64,000 nt of DNA from Novosphingobium sp. JCM 18896 (GCF_025938095.1 NZ_JAPCZF010000003.1:620001-684000), one strand, 5' to 3'; counted from the first letter of the stretch, positions 36,422 to 45,516 are shown. The notes: generated from the letters alone by a model not told the origin. Program-made: numbers and translations.

Positions 36422-37600
36422 TCAGGCCAGCTCGAAACGCTGGGTATAGTCGCCGAACAGGTCCTCGACCCAGGCGCGGTCGAGCCCGAAGGCCTCGTAG
36501 CTGTAGGGATAGCGACCGAACCGGTCGGCGGCATTCTCGGGATCGGCCAGCCAAGCCTGCACGCGCGCTGCGAATTCCGGTGTCACGGGCTCGCCGTAGC
36601 GCTCGTAGACCTTGCGGACGGCCGCCAGCGGATCGCGCGCGACTTCGCGGAACGACAGGTGAAGGATCCGCGGATCGTCGATCATGTCGCTGGCGATCAG
36701 CCGGTCGAAGGCCGCCTTCATCCCCTCGACATGGCTGCGCGCCTGGCTCGACCAGTCGCCGGGATAGCCGCGGATCGCGTCATAGGTGATCGCGCGGATC
36801 GCGACGTTCGAGGCATAGATCTCGCCCAGCGGCCGGTGCGCCCAGACGCAGAGCGCGTCGGGATAGACTTCGAACAGCGCGTCGAGATGCATCTGTGCCG
36901 AAGGTCCTTTGCAGGCCCAACGCGTCTTGCCCGTGTTCCATTGCAGATGCTGCAGCATCTGCTTGTGGAAGCGGAAGACCTCGACCTGGTTCTCGGTCGG
37001 CACGACGAGGCCGGGCTCGAGCGTCGGCACGCGGTAGAAGTGGAAAGGGTAGGCACCGTGCAGGTCCAGGCTGAACAGCTCCTCGTCCTCGATCAGCCCG
37101 TAGGCGCCCTTGTCGACGTAGGGATGCGTGAGCTTGTGCGAGGGGCAGAAGTCCATCCAGGCTTCGACCCGCCGCCGCGAATGGGCGATGCGCTCGCTGG
37201 CGATCGGTCCGAGGCCCGGCGGCGGCGAGGGCGAATGCATGTGCCACGATTGCGGGCTCAGCACCGCCGGATCCTCGGCGAGCAACGAGTGAAGCATCGT
37301 CGTGCCCGAACGGGCGAAACCGATGATGAAGATCGGTCGCTCGATCGTCTCCTCGGCAATCGCCGGATAGCGCTGGCGGTCGAGCGAGACGCGCAGGCGA
37401 TTGGTCAGGACGGCGCGGAACTGGTCGCGCATCGCCCAGACCTGATCGGGCGAATAGGGACCGCGTTCGTTGATCCAGTCCACCAGCCGCGCGAGCCGCG
37501 CCACCAGCGCCGGTTCAGCGAGCCCATAGGCGCCGCTCTCGCGTTCGGCGAGCGTAAGGATCTCGTCGGCGTCGAGGTTATCCCGCAGATGACCGCCCAT
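36422..37600 (-). CDS. Sulfotransferase family protein
   Basis: A 392-residue PAPS-dependent sulfotransferase-type protein. The 5'-phosphosulfate loop is IFIIGFARSGTTMLHSLL near residue 95, and the 3'-phosphate motif is WAHRPLGEIYAS, in normal order. The acceptor is unknown; bacterial members of this group sit in lipid or steroid-like compound pathways. The ATG at 37598-37600 is chosen for its strong GGGGAG site; an upstream ATG at 37627 overlaps the SnoaL gene. It is flanked at 13 bases on both sides by the SnoaL-like and DUF1214-like genes. Confidence 0.87.
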   Translation of the reverse strand: MGGHLRDNLDADEILTLAERESGAYGLAEPALVARLARLVDWINERGPYSPDQVWAMRDQFRAVLTNRLRVSLDRQRYPAIAEETIERPIFIIGFARSGTTMLHSLLAEDPAVLSPQSWHMHSPSPPPGLGPIASERIAHSRRRVEAWMDFCPSHKLTHPYVDKGAYGLIEDEELFSLDLHGAYPFHFYRVPTLEPGLVVPTENQVEVFRFHKQMLQHLQWNTGKTRWACKGPSAQMHLDALFEVYPDALCVWAHRPLGEIYASNVAIRAITYDAIRGYPGDWSSQARSHVEGMKAAFDRLIASDMIDDPRILHLSFREVARDPLAAVRKVYERYGEPVTPEFAARVQAWLADPENAADRFGRYPYSYEAFGLDRAWVEDLFGDYTQRFELA

Positions 37601-37613
37601 GCCGCTCCCCTTT

Positions 37614-38090
37614 CTAGCGCCAGGCATCGGCGGCAGGCGTCAGCCCGCGCAAATGGCCCGTGCCGTCCTTGCCGGCGATCAGCGCCGGCTGCGGACAATC
37701 GGTCTCGATGCGCAGATAGGACAGCGCCATGGTCTTGATGTACCAGCGGCCGTCACGCTTGACGTAGGTCTCCAGGTAGTGGCCCCAGCCGTGGTTCTGC
37801 TTGCCGTCTTCCCAGATATTGTAGTCCTCGAGCACCCAGACGCCGGTGGCGCTATCGGGGCCGGTCAGGTCGATCTCGGGCATGTGGCCGTGGTGGACGC
37901 TCTGGACGATCGTCAGGCCACTGGCATAGGCGCGGAAATCGGTGCGGCCTTCGTACTTGCCGCCACCCGCGAGGCTGAGATCGACCACGCAGTCTTCGGC
38001 GAAGACGCCCGCGTAAGTGTCCCAGTCCTTGCTGTCGAGCGAGCGGAAATAGCGCGCCTTCAGCTTCTTGATCTCCTCGACGTCGTCCAT
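37614..38090 (-). CDS. SnoaL-like / NTF2-fold protein
   Basis: A 158-residue protein of the SnoaL-like alpha+beta barrel superfamily: helical start VEEIKKLKARYFRSLDSKDW, then the strand-rich core with AEDCVVDLS, TIVQSVHHGHMPEIDL and GWGHYLETYVKRDGRWYI. Members include small isomerases, cyclases and dehydratases, and many of unknown role. AGGAG lies upstream of the ATG at 38088-38090. First gene of the SnoaL-sulfotransferase-DUF1214 run. A second SnoaL-like gene lies at 59.1 kb. Confidence 0.85.
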   Translation of the reverse strand: MDDVEEIKKLKARYFRSLDSKDWDTYAGVFAEDCVVDLSLAGGGKYEGRTDFRAYASGLTIVQSVHHGHMPEIDLTGPDSATGVWVLEDYNIWEDGKQNHGWGHYLETYVKRDGRWYIKTMALSYLRIETDCPQPALIAGKDGTGHLRGLTPAADAWR

Positions 38091-38162
38091 CGGCTCTCTC
38101 CTTTTTGCGATTCTGTGTCGCATAGGGAGAGGCTAACGGACGACGCGGGAGCAGCGCAAGGC

Positions 38163-39596
38163 TTAGCGGAACGGCGGCTCGTTGAACGCGCGCAGCTTGC
38201 GCGAGTGCAGGCGGGCGCCTTCCTGGCGGAGCAGGTCGCAGGCGATCACGCCGATCTTGAGATGCGCGGCGATCGCCTCCTCGTAGAAGCGGTTGGCCTG
38301 GCCGGGCAGCTTGATCTCGCCATGGAGCGGCTTGTCCGAGACGCAGAGCAGGGTGCCGTAGGGCACGCGGAAGCGATAGCCCTGGGCGGCGATCGTCGCG
38401 CTCTCCATGTCGATCGCGACCGCGCGCGACTGGCTGAAGCGGTGCGCCGAATGGGTGTAGCGCAGCTCCCAGTTGCGATCGTCGGTGGTGACGACCGTGC
38501 CCGTGCGCATGCGCTTCTTGAGATCGGCGCCGCCGGTGCCGCTGACGATCTCGGCGGCCTTGGCGAGCGCGACCTGGACCTCGGCGATCGCGGGCAGCGG
38601 AATCTCGGGCGGCAGAACCGGATCGAGCACATGGTCGTCGCGCAGATAGGCGTGGGCCAGCACGTAGTCGCCGATGCGCTGGGTGTCGCGCAGGCCGCCA
38701 CAGTGGCCGATCATCAGCCAGGCCTCGGGGCGGAGCACGGCCAGGTGGTCGCAGATCGTCTTGGCGTTCGACGGGCCGACGCCGATGTTGACCAGGCTGA
38801 TGCCCTCGCGGCCCGGTGCGATCAGGTGATAGGCGGGCATCTGGTGGCGCCGCCAGGCGGTGTCGCTCATCCGCTCGCGGGCGTTTTCGGTCGGCTTGTC
38901 GAGATAGAGCCCGCCGGCGCCCGAGAGTGCGGTGAACTCGTCCTTGCCGAGCTGCTGGCCGGCCCAGTCGACGAATTCGTCGACGTAGCGATGATAGTTG
39001 GTGAACAGGATGTAGCGCTGGAAGTGCTCGGCCGGGGTGCCCGTGTAATGGGCGAGGCGTGCCAGGCTGAAATCGGTGCGCAGCCCGTCGAACAGCGACA
39101 GCGGGATCGGCGCGCCGGGCATGTTGACCTCGATCCCGTCGGCCAGTTCGTCGCCGATGTGGGCGAGGTCGGTCGAGGGGAAGTGCAGTGCGAGCTCGTT
39201 GGGGCTGACGCTCCCGAGGCCCGAGCTGGCGTCGATCACGTAAGGGAAGGGGATTTCCTGGTTCGAGGGACCGACTTCGACGCGAATGTCGTAGTCGGCG
39301 GCGAGCAGGCCGAGCTGTTCGCCCAGGTAGTCGGCGAAAAGCGAGGGACGGGTGACCGTCGCGGCATAGGTGCCGCCGTGGCCGAGGCGGCCGAAGGCGC
39401 GCGTCACATCGGGGCGGTGCTCGCGGCCGGCGTAGTGGACGCGCAGCTCGGGATAGCACCAGGCGTTGTCGCGGCGGCGTTCGGGCGGGGGCAGGGTGCC
39501 CTGGCCGGCATAGGCGGCGACGTCGGCGCGGAGCGTCTCGACGGCGGTTTCATAGATCGTGGTGAGTTGGGCGATGATCTCTTCGGGTGATGTCAT
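38163..39596 (-). CDS. amn: AMP nucleosidase
   Basis: Hydrolyses AMP to adenine and ribose 5-phosphate, regulating the adenylate pool. The 477-residue length fits the bacterial Amn group: an N-terminal regulatory domain (about 1-200, DNAWCYPELRVHY and YILFTNYHRYVDEF) and a C-terminal phosphorylase-like domain with NIGVGPSNAKTICDHLAVL, MIGHCGGLRD, AIDMESATIAAQGYRFRVPY and CVSDKPLHGEIK. The GHCGG and MES segments shape the nucleotide site. Monocistronic as far as I can see, 72 bases upstream of the SnoaL-like gene. Confidence 0.93.
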   Translation of the reverse strand: MTSPEEIIAQLTTIYETAVETLRADVAAYAGQGTLPPPERRRDNAWCYPELRVHYAGREHRPDVTRAFGRLGHGGTYAATVTRPSLFADYLGEQLGLLAADYDIRVEVGPSNQEIPFPYVIDASSGLGSVSPNELALHFPSTDLAHIGDELADGIEVNMPGAPIPLSLFDGLRTDFSLARLAHYTGTPAEHFQRYILFTNYHRYVDEFVDWAGQQLGKDEFTALSGAGGLYLDKPTENARERMSDTAWRRHQMPAYHLIAPGREGISLVNIGVGPSNAKTICDHLAVLRPEAWLMIGHCGGLRDTQRIGDYVLAHAYLRDDHVLDPVLPPEIPLPAIAEVQVALAKAAEIVSGTGGADLKKRMRTGTVVTTDDRNWELRYTHSAHRFSQSRAVAIDMESATIAAQGYRFRVPYGTLLCVSDKPLHGEIKLPGQANRFYEEAIAAHLKIGVIACDLLRQEGARLHSRKLRAFNEPPFR

Positions 39597-39683
39597 CGCC
39601 TTCTTGTATCGCGCGACTGTGGCAAAGCAAAGATGGTTCTATCCTCCCTGTGCCCGGGAGGATGAAGCGGGCACGGCGCCAAC

Positions 39684-39719
39684 AAAAAAGCCGCCGTCCC
39701 GGAGGACGACGGCCTTTTT
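39684..39719 (-). terminator. Rho-independent terminator of the rpsF-rpsR-rplI operon
   Basis: AAAGGCCGTCGTCC pairs with GGACGGCGGCTTTT (minus-strand sense), with T-rich flanks on both sides, so it can work in both directions. It is 20 bases past the rplI stop. It mainly terminates rplI. Confidence 0.85.
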
Positions 39720-39738
39720 GTGCGAAACGCTACGAAGC

Positions 39739-40332
39739 TCAGGCTTCGGTGGCGTCCTCGGCCGATTCCTCGACCGCGATTTCGCCGGGCTCGGCGTTCG
39801 GATCGAAAGCTTCGGTGAAGCCCGAAACTTCCTGTTCGAACATCGCGGCCATGACGTCGACGCCCTGGGCCTGCAGGTCGGCTTCGTCGGGCGAACGCGC
39901 GACGTTGACCTTGACCTGGACCGAGACTTCGGGGTGCAGCTGAACGCGAACGTCGAACACGCCGATGGTCTTGATCGGGCGCTCGAGCACGATCATCGCC
40001 TTGGTGACGTTGGCGCCCTGTTCGTTGAGGCCCTCGACGATGTCGCGGACCGAAACCGAACCATAGAGCTGGCCCGAGTTCGACGAGGCGCGGATGAGCA
40101 CGATGCTCATGCCCTCGACCGAGGTGCCGGCCTTCTCGGCCTCGCCGCGGCGAGCAGCGTTGTCGGCTTCGATCTTCGCGCGGTTGGCTTCGAAGACCTT
40201 GAGGTTCGCCGCGTTCGAGCGGAGAGCCTTCTTGTTCGGCAGCAGGTAGTTGCGCGCGTAGCCGTCCTTGACGGTCACGACGTCGCCGATGCTGCCCAGC
40301 TTCTCGATGCGCTCGAGGAGGATGATCTGCAT
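39739..40332 (-). CDS. rplI: 50S ribosomal protein L9 with C-terminal extension
   Basis: Binds 23S rRNA at the base of the L1 stalk and limits frameshifting. The N-terminus MQIILLERIEKLGSIGDVVT and VKDGYARNYLLPNKKA is canonical, followed by the long connecting helix and the C-terminal domain. It is 197 residues against 148 in E. coli; the extra 45-50 residues are an acidic tail ending VEESAEDATEA, as in other Alphaproteobacteria. It is the last gene of the rpsF-rpsR-rplI operon, 13 bases after rpsR. Confidence 0.96.
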   Translation of the reverse strand: MQIILLERIEKLGSIGDVVTVKDGYARNYLLPNKKALRSNAANLKVFEANRAKIEADNAARRGEAEKAGTSVEGMSIVLIRASSNSGQLYGSVSVRDIVEGLNEQGANVTKAMIVLERPIKTIGVFDVRVQLHPEVSVQVKVNVARSPDEADLQAQGVDVMAAMFEQEVSGFTEAFDPNAEPGEIAVEESAEDATEA

Positions 40333-40345
40333 GGTCTTTCCTCCC

Positions 40346-40570
40346 TTACTTCACGAGATACGGCAGAAGGCCGATCTGGCGCGCACGCTTGATGGCCTGG
40401 CCCAGCTCACGCTGCTTCTTGGCCGAAACCGCGGTGATGCGGCTCGGGACGATCTTGCCACGCTCGGACATGAAGCCTTGGAGCAGGCGCACGTCCTTGT
40501 AGTCGATGGCGGGGGCGTTCTTGCCCGAGAACGGGCAGGACTTGCGGCGACGGAAAAATGCACGTGCCAT
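40346..40570 (-). CDS. rpsR: 30S ribosomal protein S18
   Basis: A 74-residue platform protein that binds S6. It begins [20 protein letters not shown] and contains [20 protein letters not shown] and the C-terminal [16 protein letters not shown], all canonical. Length is normal. It starts three bases after the rpsF stop, as expected for the S6-S18 pair. Confidence 0.97.
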   Translation of the reverse strand: MARAFFRRRKSCPFSGKNAPAIDYKDVRLLQGFMSERGKIVPSRITAVSAKKQRELGQAIKRARQIGLLPYLVK

Positions 40571-40573
40571 GGA

Positions 40574-40936
40574 TTATGCCTCCTCGCGGTCGCGGCGACG
40601 GCTACGCTCGCGGTCCGACTTGCGCATCTGGACCGAGGGGCCTTCCTCGAGAGCGTCGACACGGACCGACATGTAGCGGATCACGTCTTCGTTGATCTGC
40701 GTCTGGCGCTCGAGCTCGGCGATGACGCCGGCCGGAGCCTCGATGTTCAGCAGAACGAAGTGCGCCTTGCGGTTGCGCTTGATCTTGTAGGCGAGATTCT
40801 TGAGGCCCCAGGTTTCGGTCTTGACGACCTTGCCCTGGTTCGACTCGATGATCTCGGTAGCGGTGGCGGCCAGCGCATCGACCTGCGCCTGGCTCAGATC
40901 CTGGCGTGCCAGGAACACGTGCTCGTAAAGCGGCAC
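40574..40936 (-). CDS. rpsF: 30S ribosomal protein S6
   Basis: A 120-residue protein with the ferredoxin-like S6 fold: [20 protein letters not shown], then [20 protein letters not shown], and the basic C-terminal tail rich in Arg. The S6-S18 pair assembles together on the 30S platform. It heads the operon; upstream are 168 bases with a palindromic repeat before the Crp/Fnr gene. Confidence 0.97.
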   Translation of the reverse strand: MPLYEHVFLARQDLSQAQVDALAATATEIIESNQGKVVKTETWGLKNLAYKIKRNRKAHFVLLNIEAPAGVIAELERQTQINEDVIRYMSVRVDALEEGPSVQMRKSDRERSRRRDREEA

Positions 40937-41020
40937 GGCGGCTTCCTTATATCTGTCTAACCGATCGCTGGCTGATCCGCGGGATTGCGGGGCCCCTCCG
41001 GCTTTCTTCGTTTCCCCGCG

Positions 41021-41047
41021 CCTTCGACAAGCTCAGGATGAGCGGGG
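41021..41047. repeat. Extragenic palindrome element (second copy)
   Basis: CTTCGACAAGCTCAGGATGA followed by GCGGG matches the right half of the element at 12237-12261 at all but two positions. It lies in the 168-base gap between rpsF and the Crp/Fnr gene. Confidence 0.65.
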
Positions 41048-41104
41048 AAGCGGCGGCCCTTAGCGATTCTGTGGGGAAAAGCAAGCGCGGCTTGCGGCTG
41101 GGGC

Positions 41105-41830
41105 CTAGTCTGCCGACAGGCCGGCTCGCTGCGCCACGCCGACGTCGCCGGCCGCCGCGCGGACGATCTCGGCCAGTTCGGCGACGTCGTTGATCCGCAG
41201 CTCGCGACCCTGTTGGACGGCGATGCCCTGCTTCTGCAGGTATTGCAGCTCGCGCGTCACCGCCTCGCGGTGGGTGCCGATGCGCGCGGCGAGCTGGGCG
41301 TGAGTGGGGGCAGAGGTCACGATCGCCTCGTTGTTGGCGACACCCGCGTCGAGGCTCAAGCGCAGCAGCTCGCAGTGCAGGCGGTTGCGCACCGCCAGCG
41401 CGTTCAGTTCGAAGATGCGCTCGGTCTGCAGGCGGATGCGGCCGACCAGACGGCGGGCCAGCCAGTCGGCATGGGCCGGTGTGCCCAGCGCGACGCGGCG
41501 AAAGGTTTCGGCCGAGATGCAGGCGAGCGCGCAGGTACCCGTGGCGGTGACGGTGGCCGAGCGCGGCTGCTCGTCGATCGCGGCGAATTCGCCGAACAGC
41601 TCCCCTGGGCCGAGATCGGCAAGGCTGATTTCGCGGCCGTTGAGCGAATAGAGTTCGACGCGCAGGCTGCCCTCGAGCACGACGAAGACGTCGGTGGTGC
41701 GATCCTGATGGCCGATGACGATCTGGCCCGGGCGCAGGGTCACCAGCCGCGCGTGCGGTTCGAGCTCGACGCCGAGCGTCTCGGGCAGGAGCCGCGAGAG
41801 AGCCTGCAACTGGCTGTTCGGTTTGACCAT
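41105..41830 (-). CDS. Crp/Fnr-family transcriptional regulator
   Basis: A 241-residue regulator. The N-terminal cyclic-nucleotide-binding-type barrel includes FVVLEGSLRVELYS, ADLGPGELFGEFAAIDEQPR and SATVTATG; the region GELFGEFAAIDEQPRSA matches the phosphate-binding cassette, so cAMP binding is possible. The C-terminal helix-turn-helix is THAQLAARIGTHREAVTREL. It lacks the N-terminal cysteine set of Fnr. GGGGGG precedes the ATG at 41828-41830. Target genes unknown; it is divergent from the DUF808 gene. Confidence 0.9.
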   Translation of the reverse strand: MVKPNSQLQALSRLLPETLGVELEPHARLVTLRPGQIVIGHQDRTTDVFVVLEGSLRVELYSLNGREISLADLGPGELFGEFAAIDEQPRSATVTATGTCALACISAETFRRVALGTPAHADWLARRLVGRIRLQTERIFELNALAVRNRLHCELLRLSLDAGVANNEAIVTSAPTHAQLAARIGTHREAVTRELQYLQKQGIAVQQGRELRINDVAELAEIVRAAAGDVGVAQRAGLSAD

Positions 41831-42006
41831 CGTGCCCCCCAGTGAAGTCGCGCGGGAGACTATGGCCTTGCGATGACCACGTCCAGCGGCCAGGCGTCGA
41901 CCGGGCATCGCCTGTCTTGCCCGGCGTTCTGGCGCTCGGACTTGCGCAAGCCGGCTCGGCCCGGCACACCCGCGCTTCCTTCCCGTTAGATGAAAGCTCG
42001 ATCTGC

Positions 42007-42960
42007 ATGCCTTCCGGCCTTGTCGCCCTGCTCGACGACGTTTCCGTTATCGCCAAGGCCGCGGCCGCATCGCTCGACGACGTCGGCGTGGCGGCGGCCA
42101 AGGCCGGTTCGAAGGCCGCGGGCGTGGTGATCGACGACGCCGCGGTAACGCCGTCCTACGTCACCAACTTCACGCCTGATCGCGAACTGCCGATCATCGC
42201 CAAGATCGCCAAGGGATCGCTGTTCAACAAGCTGGTGATCCTGTTGCCGGCGGCGCTGGTGCTCAGCGAATTCCTGCCTGCGGCGATCACCCCGATCCTG
42301 ATGCTCGGCGGCCTGTTCCTGAGCTTCGAGGGCGCCGAGAAGATGATGGAGAAGTTGGGCGGCGCCAAGCATGGCGAGACGCTCGAGGATCCGATCGAGG
42401 ACGTCGCCGAGTTCGAGCGTCAGCGCACTTCGGGCGCGATCCGCACCGACCTGATCCTCTCGGCCGAGATCATGGCCATCGCGCTCGGCGAAGTCGCTGA
42501 GACGCCGCTGCTCGAGCGCGCCGTCGTGCTCGCGATCGTCGGCGTGATCATCACCGTCGCGGTCTATGGAGCGGTCGCCTTTATCGTGAAGATGGACGAC
42601 ATCGGACTGGCCCTGGCCAAGCGCAGTGACGCCCTGTCGAAGCAGGTCGGCCGCTTCCTGCTCTGGTCCATGCCGCATGTCATGTCGCTGCTGTCTTCGG
42701 TGGGTACCGTGGCGATGCTGTGGGTCGGCGGGCAGATCGTCGTGCATGGCCTGCACGTGCTCGGCCTGCATGGCCCGTCGGACGTGATCCACGGCGCCGA
42801 ACATGCCGTGGCCGAGGCGACCGGTGCTTTGGGCGGCCTGTTCGGCTGGCTGGTCAACGCCGGGCTCTCGGCCGTGGTCGGCCTCGTGCTCGGTTCGATC
42901 GTCGCGGCAGGCGTTCACCTGCTGCAGAAGCTCGGCGTGCTCAAGTCGGTCAGCGCCTGA
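42007..42960 (+). CDS. DUF808 (YedI-like) membrane protein
   Basis: A 317-residue inner-membrane protein. The N-terminus SGLVALLDDVSVIAKAAAAS and the phrase VTPSYVTNFTPDRELPIIAKIAKGS with an AEKMMEKL motif are typical of DUF808/YedI. Five or six membrane segments follow. Function is unknown. The ATG at 42007 is used; a longer in-frame start at 41842 would add a poorly conserved segment. It is divergent from the Crp/Fnr gene and followed by a small membrane protein gene 58 bases on. Confidence 0.85.
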   Translation: MPSGLVALLDDVSVIAKAAAASLDDVGVAAAKAGSKAAGVVIDDAAVTPSYVTNFTPDRELPIIAKIAKGSLFNKLVILLPAALVLSEFLPAAITPILMLGGLFLSFEGAEKMMEKLGGAKHGETLEDPIEDVAEFERQRTSGAIRTDLILSAEIMAIALGEVAETPLLERAVVLAIVGVIITVAVYGAVAFIVKMDDIGLALAKRSDALSKQVGRFLLWSMPHVMSLLSSVGTVAMLWVGGQIVVHGLHVLGLHGPSDVIHGAEHAVAEATGALGGLFGWLVNAGLSAVVGLVLGSIVAAGVHLLQKLGVLKSVSA

Positions 42961-43018
42961 GGCGCCCCGTAGAGAAATAGGGCCAAGGCAAAACGGGTCG
43001 TTAAAGGAAGGGAATGCG

Positions 43019-43357
43019 ATGGGTGCGAATATCGTTCACCGCCTCGGCGGATTGCTGTGCCTTGCGATTGCCGCGGGCTTCGGCTGGTTCCTGATCTGGC
43101 AGCCGCTGCAGCAGGCCGAAGCACATGTGCCGACCGTCGAATACAGCCTCAAGGCCTTCGTCCTCGTACCATTCGCCGCGGTCTTCGGCCTGTTCTTCCT
43201 GCTCGTCGGCAATTCGGTGCCCTACCGCAACGTCGAGAAGCAGAACCTGACCCCGGCGGGCTGGATCCTCTTCGCGATCGCTGCGGCGGTGAGCGGACTG
43301 GCCTTCTGGTACTTCAAGACGCGCTTCGCCGAACTCGGCTACATGGACGGCGTCTGA
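43019..43357 (+). CDS. Small membrane protein, unknown
   Basis: A 112-residue protein with three hydrophobic segments (LGGLLCLAIAAGFGWFLIW, FVLVPFAAVFGLFFLLVG, ILFAIAAAVSGLAFWYF) and a short polar loop NSVPYRNVEKQNLTPAG. It probably lies in the inner membrane. I do not recognise a named family. AAGGAAGGG lies upstream of the ATG at 43019. It follows DUF808 by 58 bases and ends three bases from the convergent esterase gene. Confidence 0.7.
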   Translation: MGANIVHRLGGLLCLAIAAGFGWFLIWQPLQQAEAHVPTVEYSLKAFVLVPFAAVFGLFFLLVGNSVPYRNVEKQNLTPAGWILFAIAAAVSGLAFWYFKTRFAELGYMDGV

Positions 43358-43360
43358 CGC

Positions 43361-44371
43361 TTACCTCAGGTTCTCGCGCAGGAAGTCGATGATCGCCTGA
43401 TTGGCGTCCTGGGCTTCGGGGAGCTGGAACTGGTAGTGGTAGCAGTGCCCCATCGCCTCGCCGACGATCAGGGTCGAGCGGACGCCGGCCTTAAGCAGCG
43501 CCGAATTGGTGACGATCGCCGGGCTCATGTCCATCGCCCGCGTGCCGGTGATGATCAGCGTCGGCGGGAACTGGGCCATGACATCGGGGTGGAGCGCGGG
43601 CGAAATGCTCGGGTCTGTCATGTCCCAGCCGGCGAAATAGCCGTTGGTCATGTCGGCCTCTGGCTCGCCGGGCTTGGGCGGCGGGGGAAACGATCCGTCG
43701 ATGTAGCCGGCGATATAGGCGGAATCGCCAGCGTTGAAGCGCGCCGCGCCCGCGCCGAAGATGCCCAGCGCCGCCGGCTGCGGCAGGCCGTGCGCGGGGA
43801 GCCATGCGCCCATCTGGCCGGTCAGCGCGCCGCCGGCCGAGCCGCCATAGATCGCGATCCGCTCGGCAGGATAGGTGTCGAGCAGTGCGGCATAGACCGC
43901 GGCAACGTCCTCGGCTCCGGCCGGATGCCGATGCTCGGGCGCCATGCGATAGTTGACCGAGATCACCTTGTAGCCGCCGAGCACCGCGATCGGCGGCGAT
44001 TCGATGAAGGCGCAGCTCGGCCAGCCCATGGTGAAGGCGCCGCCGTGCAGGTTGATCAGCACGCGATCGGGATCGAACGGCCGGTCCTTCGGCGTGAACA
44101 CCTTGACCGGCACGCCGGCGATCGTGTCGTCGATCACCTCGACCGGGAAAGCCGCGAGCACGCCTTCGACCTTGGGCGCGAGCATGGCTTCCATCCCGGC
44201 GCGCACCGTGGCGATGTCCAGTGCGGGGCCGGGAAGGTTTATCGGCATCTTGGCGCGCATTGCCTGCGCGGCCTGCGCCTCGGGGCTCGAGAAGGCCGAG
44301 GCGGGCAGGGCGAAGGCGGGAACCGCGACCGTGCCGTCCTCGGCAAAGGCGGGACGGGCGGCGTCGCTCAC
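43361..44371 (-). CDS. Alpha/beta hydrolase, HSL-type esterase (cytosolic paralogue)
   Basis: A 336-residue esterase of the hormone-sensitive-lipase branch. The oxyanion motif HGGAFTMGW, nucleophile Ser in IYGGSAGGALTG, an acidic AMDMSP segment and a His in GEAMGHCYH give a complete triad. It has no signal peptide, whereas the coupled upstream paralogue does. The ATG overlaps that gene's stop as ATGA. Substrate unknown; short-chain acyl esters are likely. Identity between the two runs the whole length, pointing to tandem duplication. Confidence 0.9.
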   Translation of the reverse strand: MSDAARPAFAEDGTVAVPAFALPASAFSSPEAQAAQAMRAKMPINLPGPALDIATVRAGMEAMLAPKVEGVLAAFPVEVIDDTIAGVPVKVFTPKDRPFDPDRVLINLHGGAFTMGWPSCAFIESPPIAVLGGYKVISVNYRMAPEHRHPAGAEDVAAVYAALLDTYPAERIAIYGGSAGGALTGQMGAWLPAHGLPQPAALGIFGAGAARFNAGDSAYIAGYIDGSFPPPPKPGEPEADMTNGYFAGWDMTDPSISPALHPDVMAQFPPTLIITGTRAMDMSPAIVTNSALLKAGVRSTLIVGEAMGHCYHYQFQLPEAQDANQAIIDFLRENLR

Positions 44372-45459
44372 TTGAGGTTCTCCTGGAAGAAGCGGACGAT
44401 CACGTCATAGGCGTCGCGCGCCTCGGGCAGGTTCGACTGGTAGATGTAGCAATGGCCCATGCCTTCGCCGACGATCAGGGTCGACCGCACCTTGGCCTTG
44501 AGCAGCTGGCTGTTGGTGTAGATCGCCGGGGTCATGTCCATCGCGCGGCCGCCGGTGATGAGCAGGGTCGGCGGGAACTTGGCGAGCACGTCGGGATGCA
44601 GCGCCGGCGAGATCACCGAATCGCGCATGTCCGCGCCGCTGAAATAGCCGCGCGTGATGTCCATCGGCTGGGCCGGCGGTAGCGGCGGGGCGGGGAACGA
44701 GCCGTCGGTATGGCCCGTGACGTAGGCGGAATCGCCGGCGCCGAAGCGTACCGCGCCGGCACCGAAGATGCCGATCGCAGCGAACTGCGGCAGGCCGTGT
44801 TGCGGCATCCAGGCAGCCGCCTGGGCGGTCAGCGCGCCGCCGGCCGAGCAGCCGTAGAGGCCGATGTGCTGGGGCTTGTAGGTCTTGAGCAGCTCGCGAT
44901 AGACCTTCTCGACGTCTTCGACCGCGGCGGGATGCTTGGCTTCGGGGCCCATGCGGTAGTTGACCGTGACCACCTTCCAGGCGCCGAGCGACGAGATCGG
45001 GATCGATTCGAGCATGGCGCAGGCGTCTGCGCACATCGTGAAGCCGCCGCCGTGGACGTTGATCAGCACGCGCTCGCGATCGAACGGCTTGTCCTTGGGG
45101 GTGACCACGCGCGTCGGCACGCCGGCGATCGTCTGGTCGGCCACGTCGACCGGATAGCGTTCGCGCATCGCGCCGACGCCGCGGCCCATCATCGCCTCGA
45201 CCCCGGCGCGCGCCTTGGCGATGTCGAGTTCGGGGCCGATGGGCGGCGGTGGCATCGCTGCGCGCATCTTCTGCAGCGCCAGCGCCTCGGGGCTGAGGAA
45301 AGGCGAGGGCGGGAGCTTGAAGGCAGGGACGTTGACCGTGCCGTCGGCGTCGAACGTGGGCCGCGCTGGCGCCGCCGGCTTGTCCTGCGCCACGGCCATG
45401 CTGGCGGCAGCCACGGCAGCGAGCGCCGTCATGCCGAGAATCGAACGCACCTTGCCCAT
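44368..45459 (-). CDS. Alpha/beta hydrolase, HSL-type esterase (exported paralogue)
   Basis: A 363-residue esterase with a signal peptide (ILGMTALAAVAAASMAVAQD), so secreted to the periplasm. The oxyanion motif is HGGGFTM, the nucleophile Ser lies in YGCSAGGALT, the acid in AMDMTPAI, and the His in GEGMGHCY. It is the tandem paralogue of the next gene, with near-identical segments such as ISPALHPDV and RSTLIVGE. A TetR gene is divergent 83 bases away with a palindromic operator candidate between, so the pair probably responds to a small ligand. Confidence 0.9.
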   Translation of the reverse strand: MGKVRSILGMTALAAVAAASMAVAQDKPAAPARPTFDADGTVNVPAFKLPPSPFLSPEALALQKMRAAMPPPPIGPELDIAKARAGVEAMMGRGVGAMRERYPVDVADQTIAGVPTRVVTPKDKPFDRERVLINVHGGGFTMCADACAMLESIPISSLGAWKVVTVNYRMGPEAKHPAAVEDVEKVYRELLKTYKPQHIGLYGCSAGGALTAQAAAWMPQHGLPQFAAIGIFGAGAVRFGAGDSAYVTGHTDGSFPAPPLPPAQPMDITRGYFSGADMRDSVISPALHPDVLAKFPPTLLITGGRAMDMTPAIYTNSQLLKAKVRSTLIVGEGMGHCYIYQSNLPEARDAYDVIVRFFQENLK

Positions 45460-45516
45460 ACATACCTCCCATTTTGTGATCTTGCGGAAAGGCTCGCATC
45501 GGGTGATTGCAGAGTC

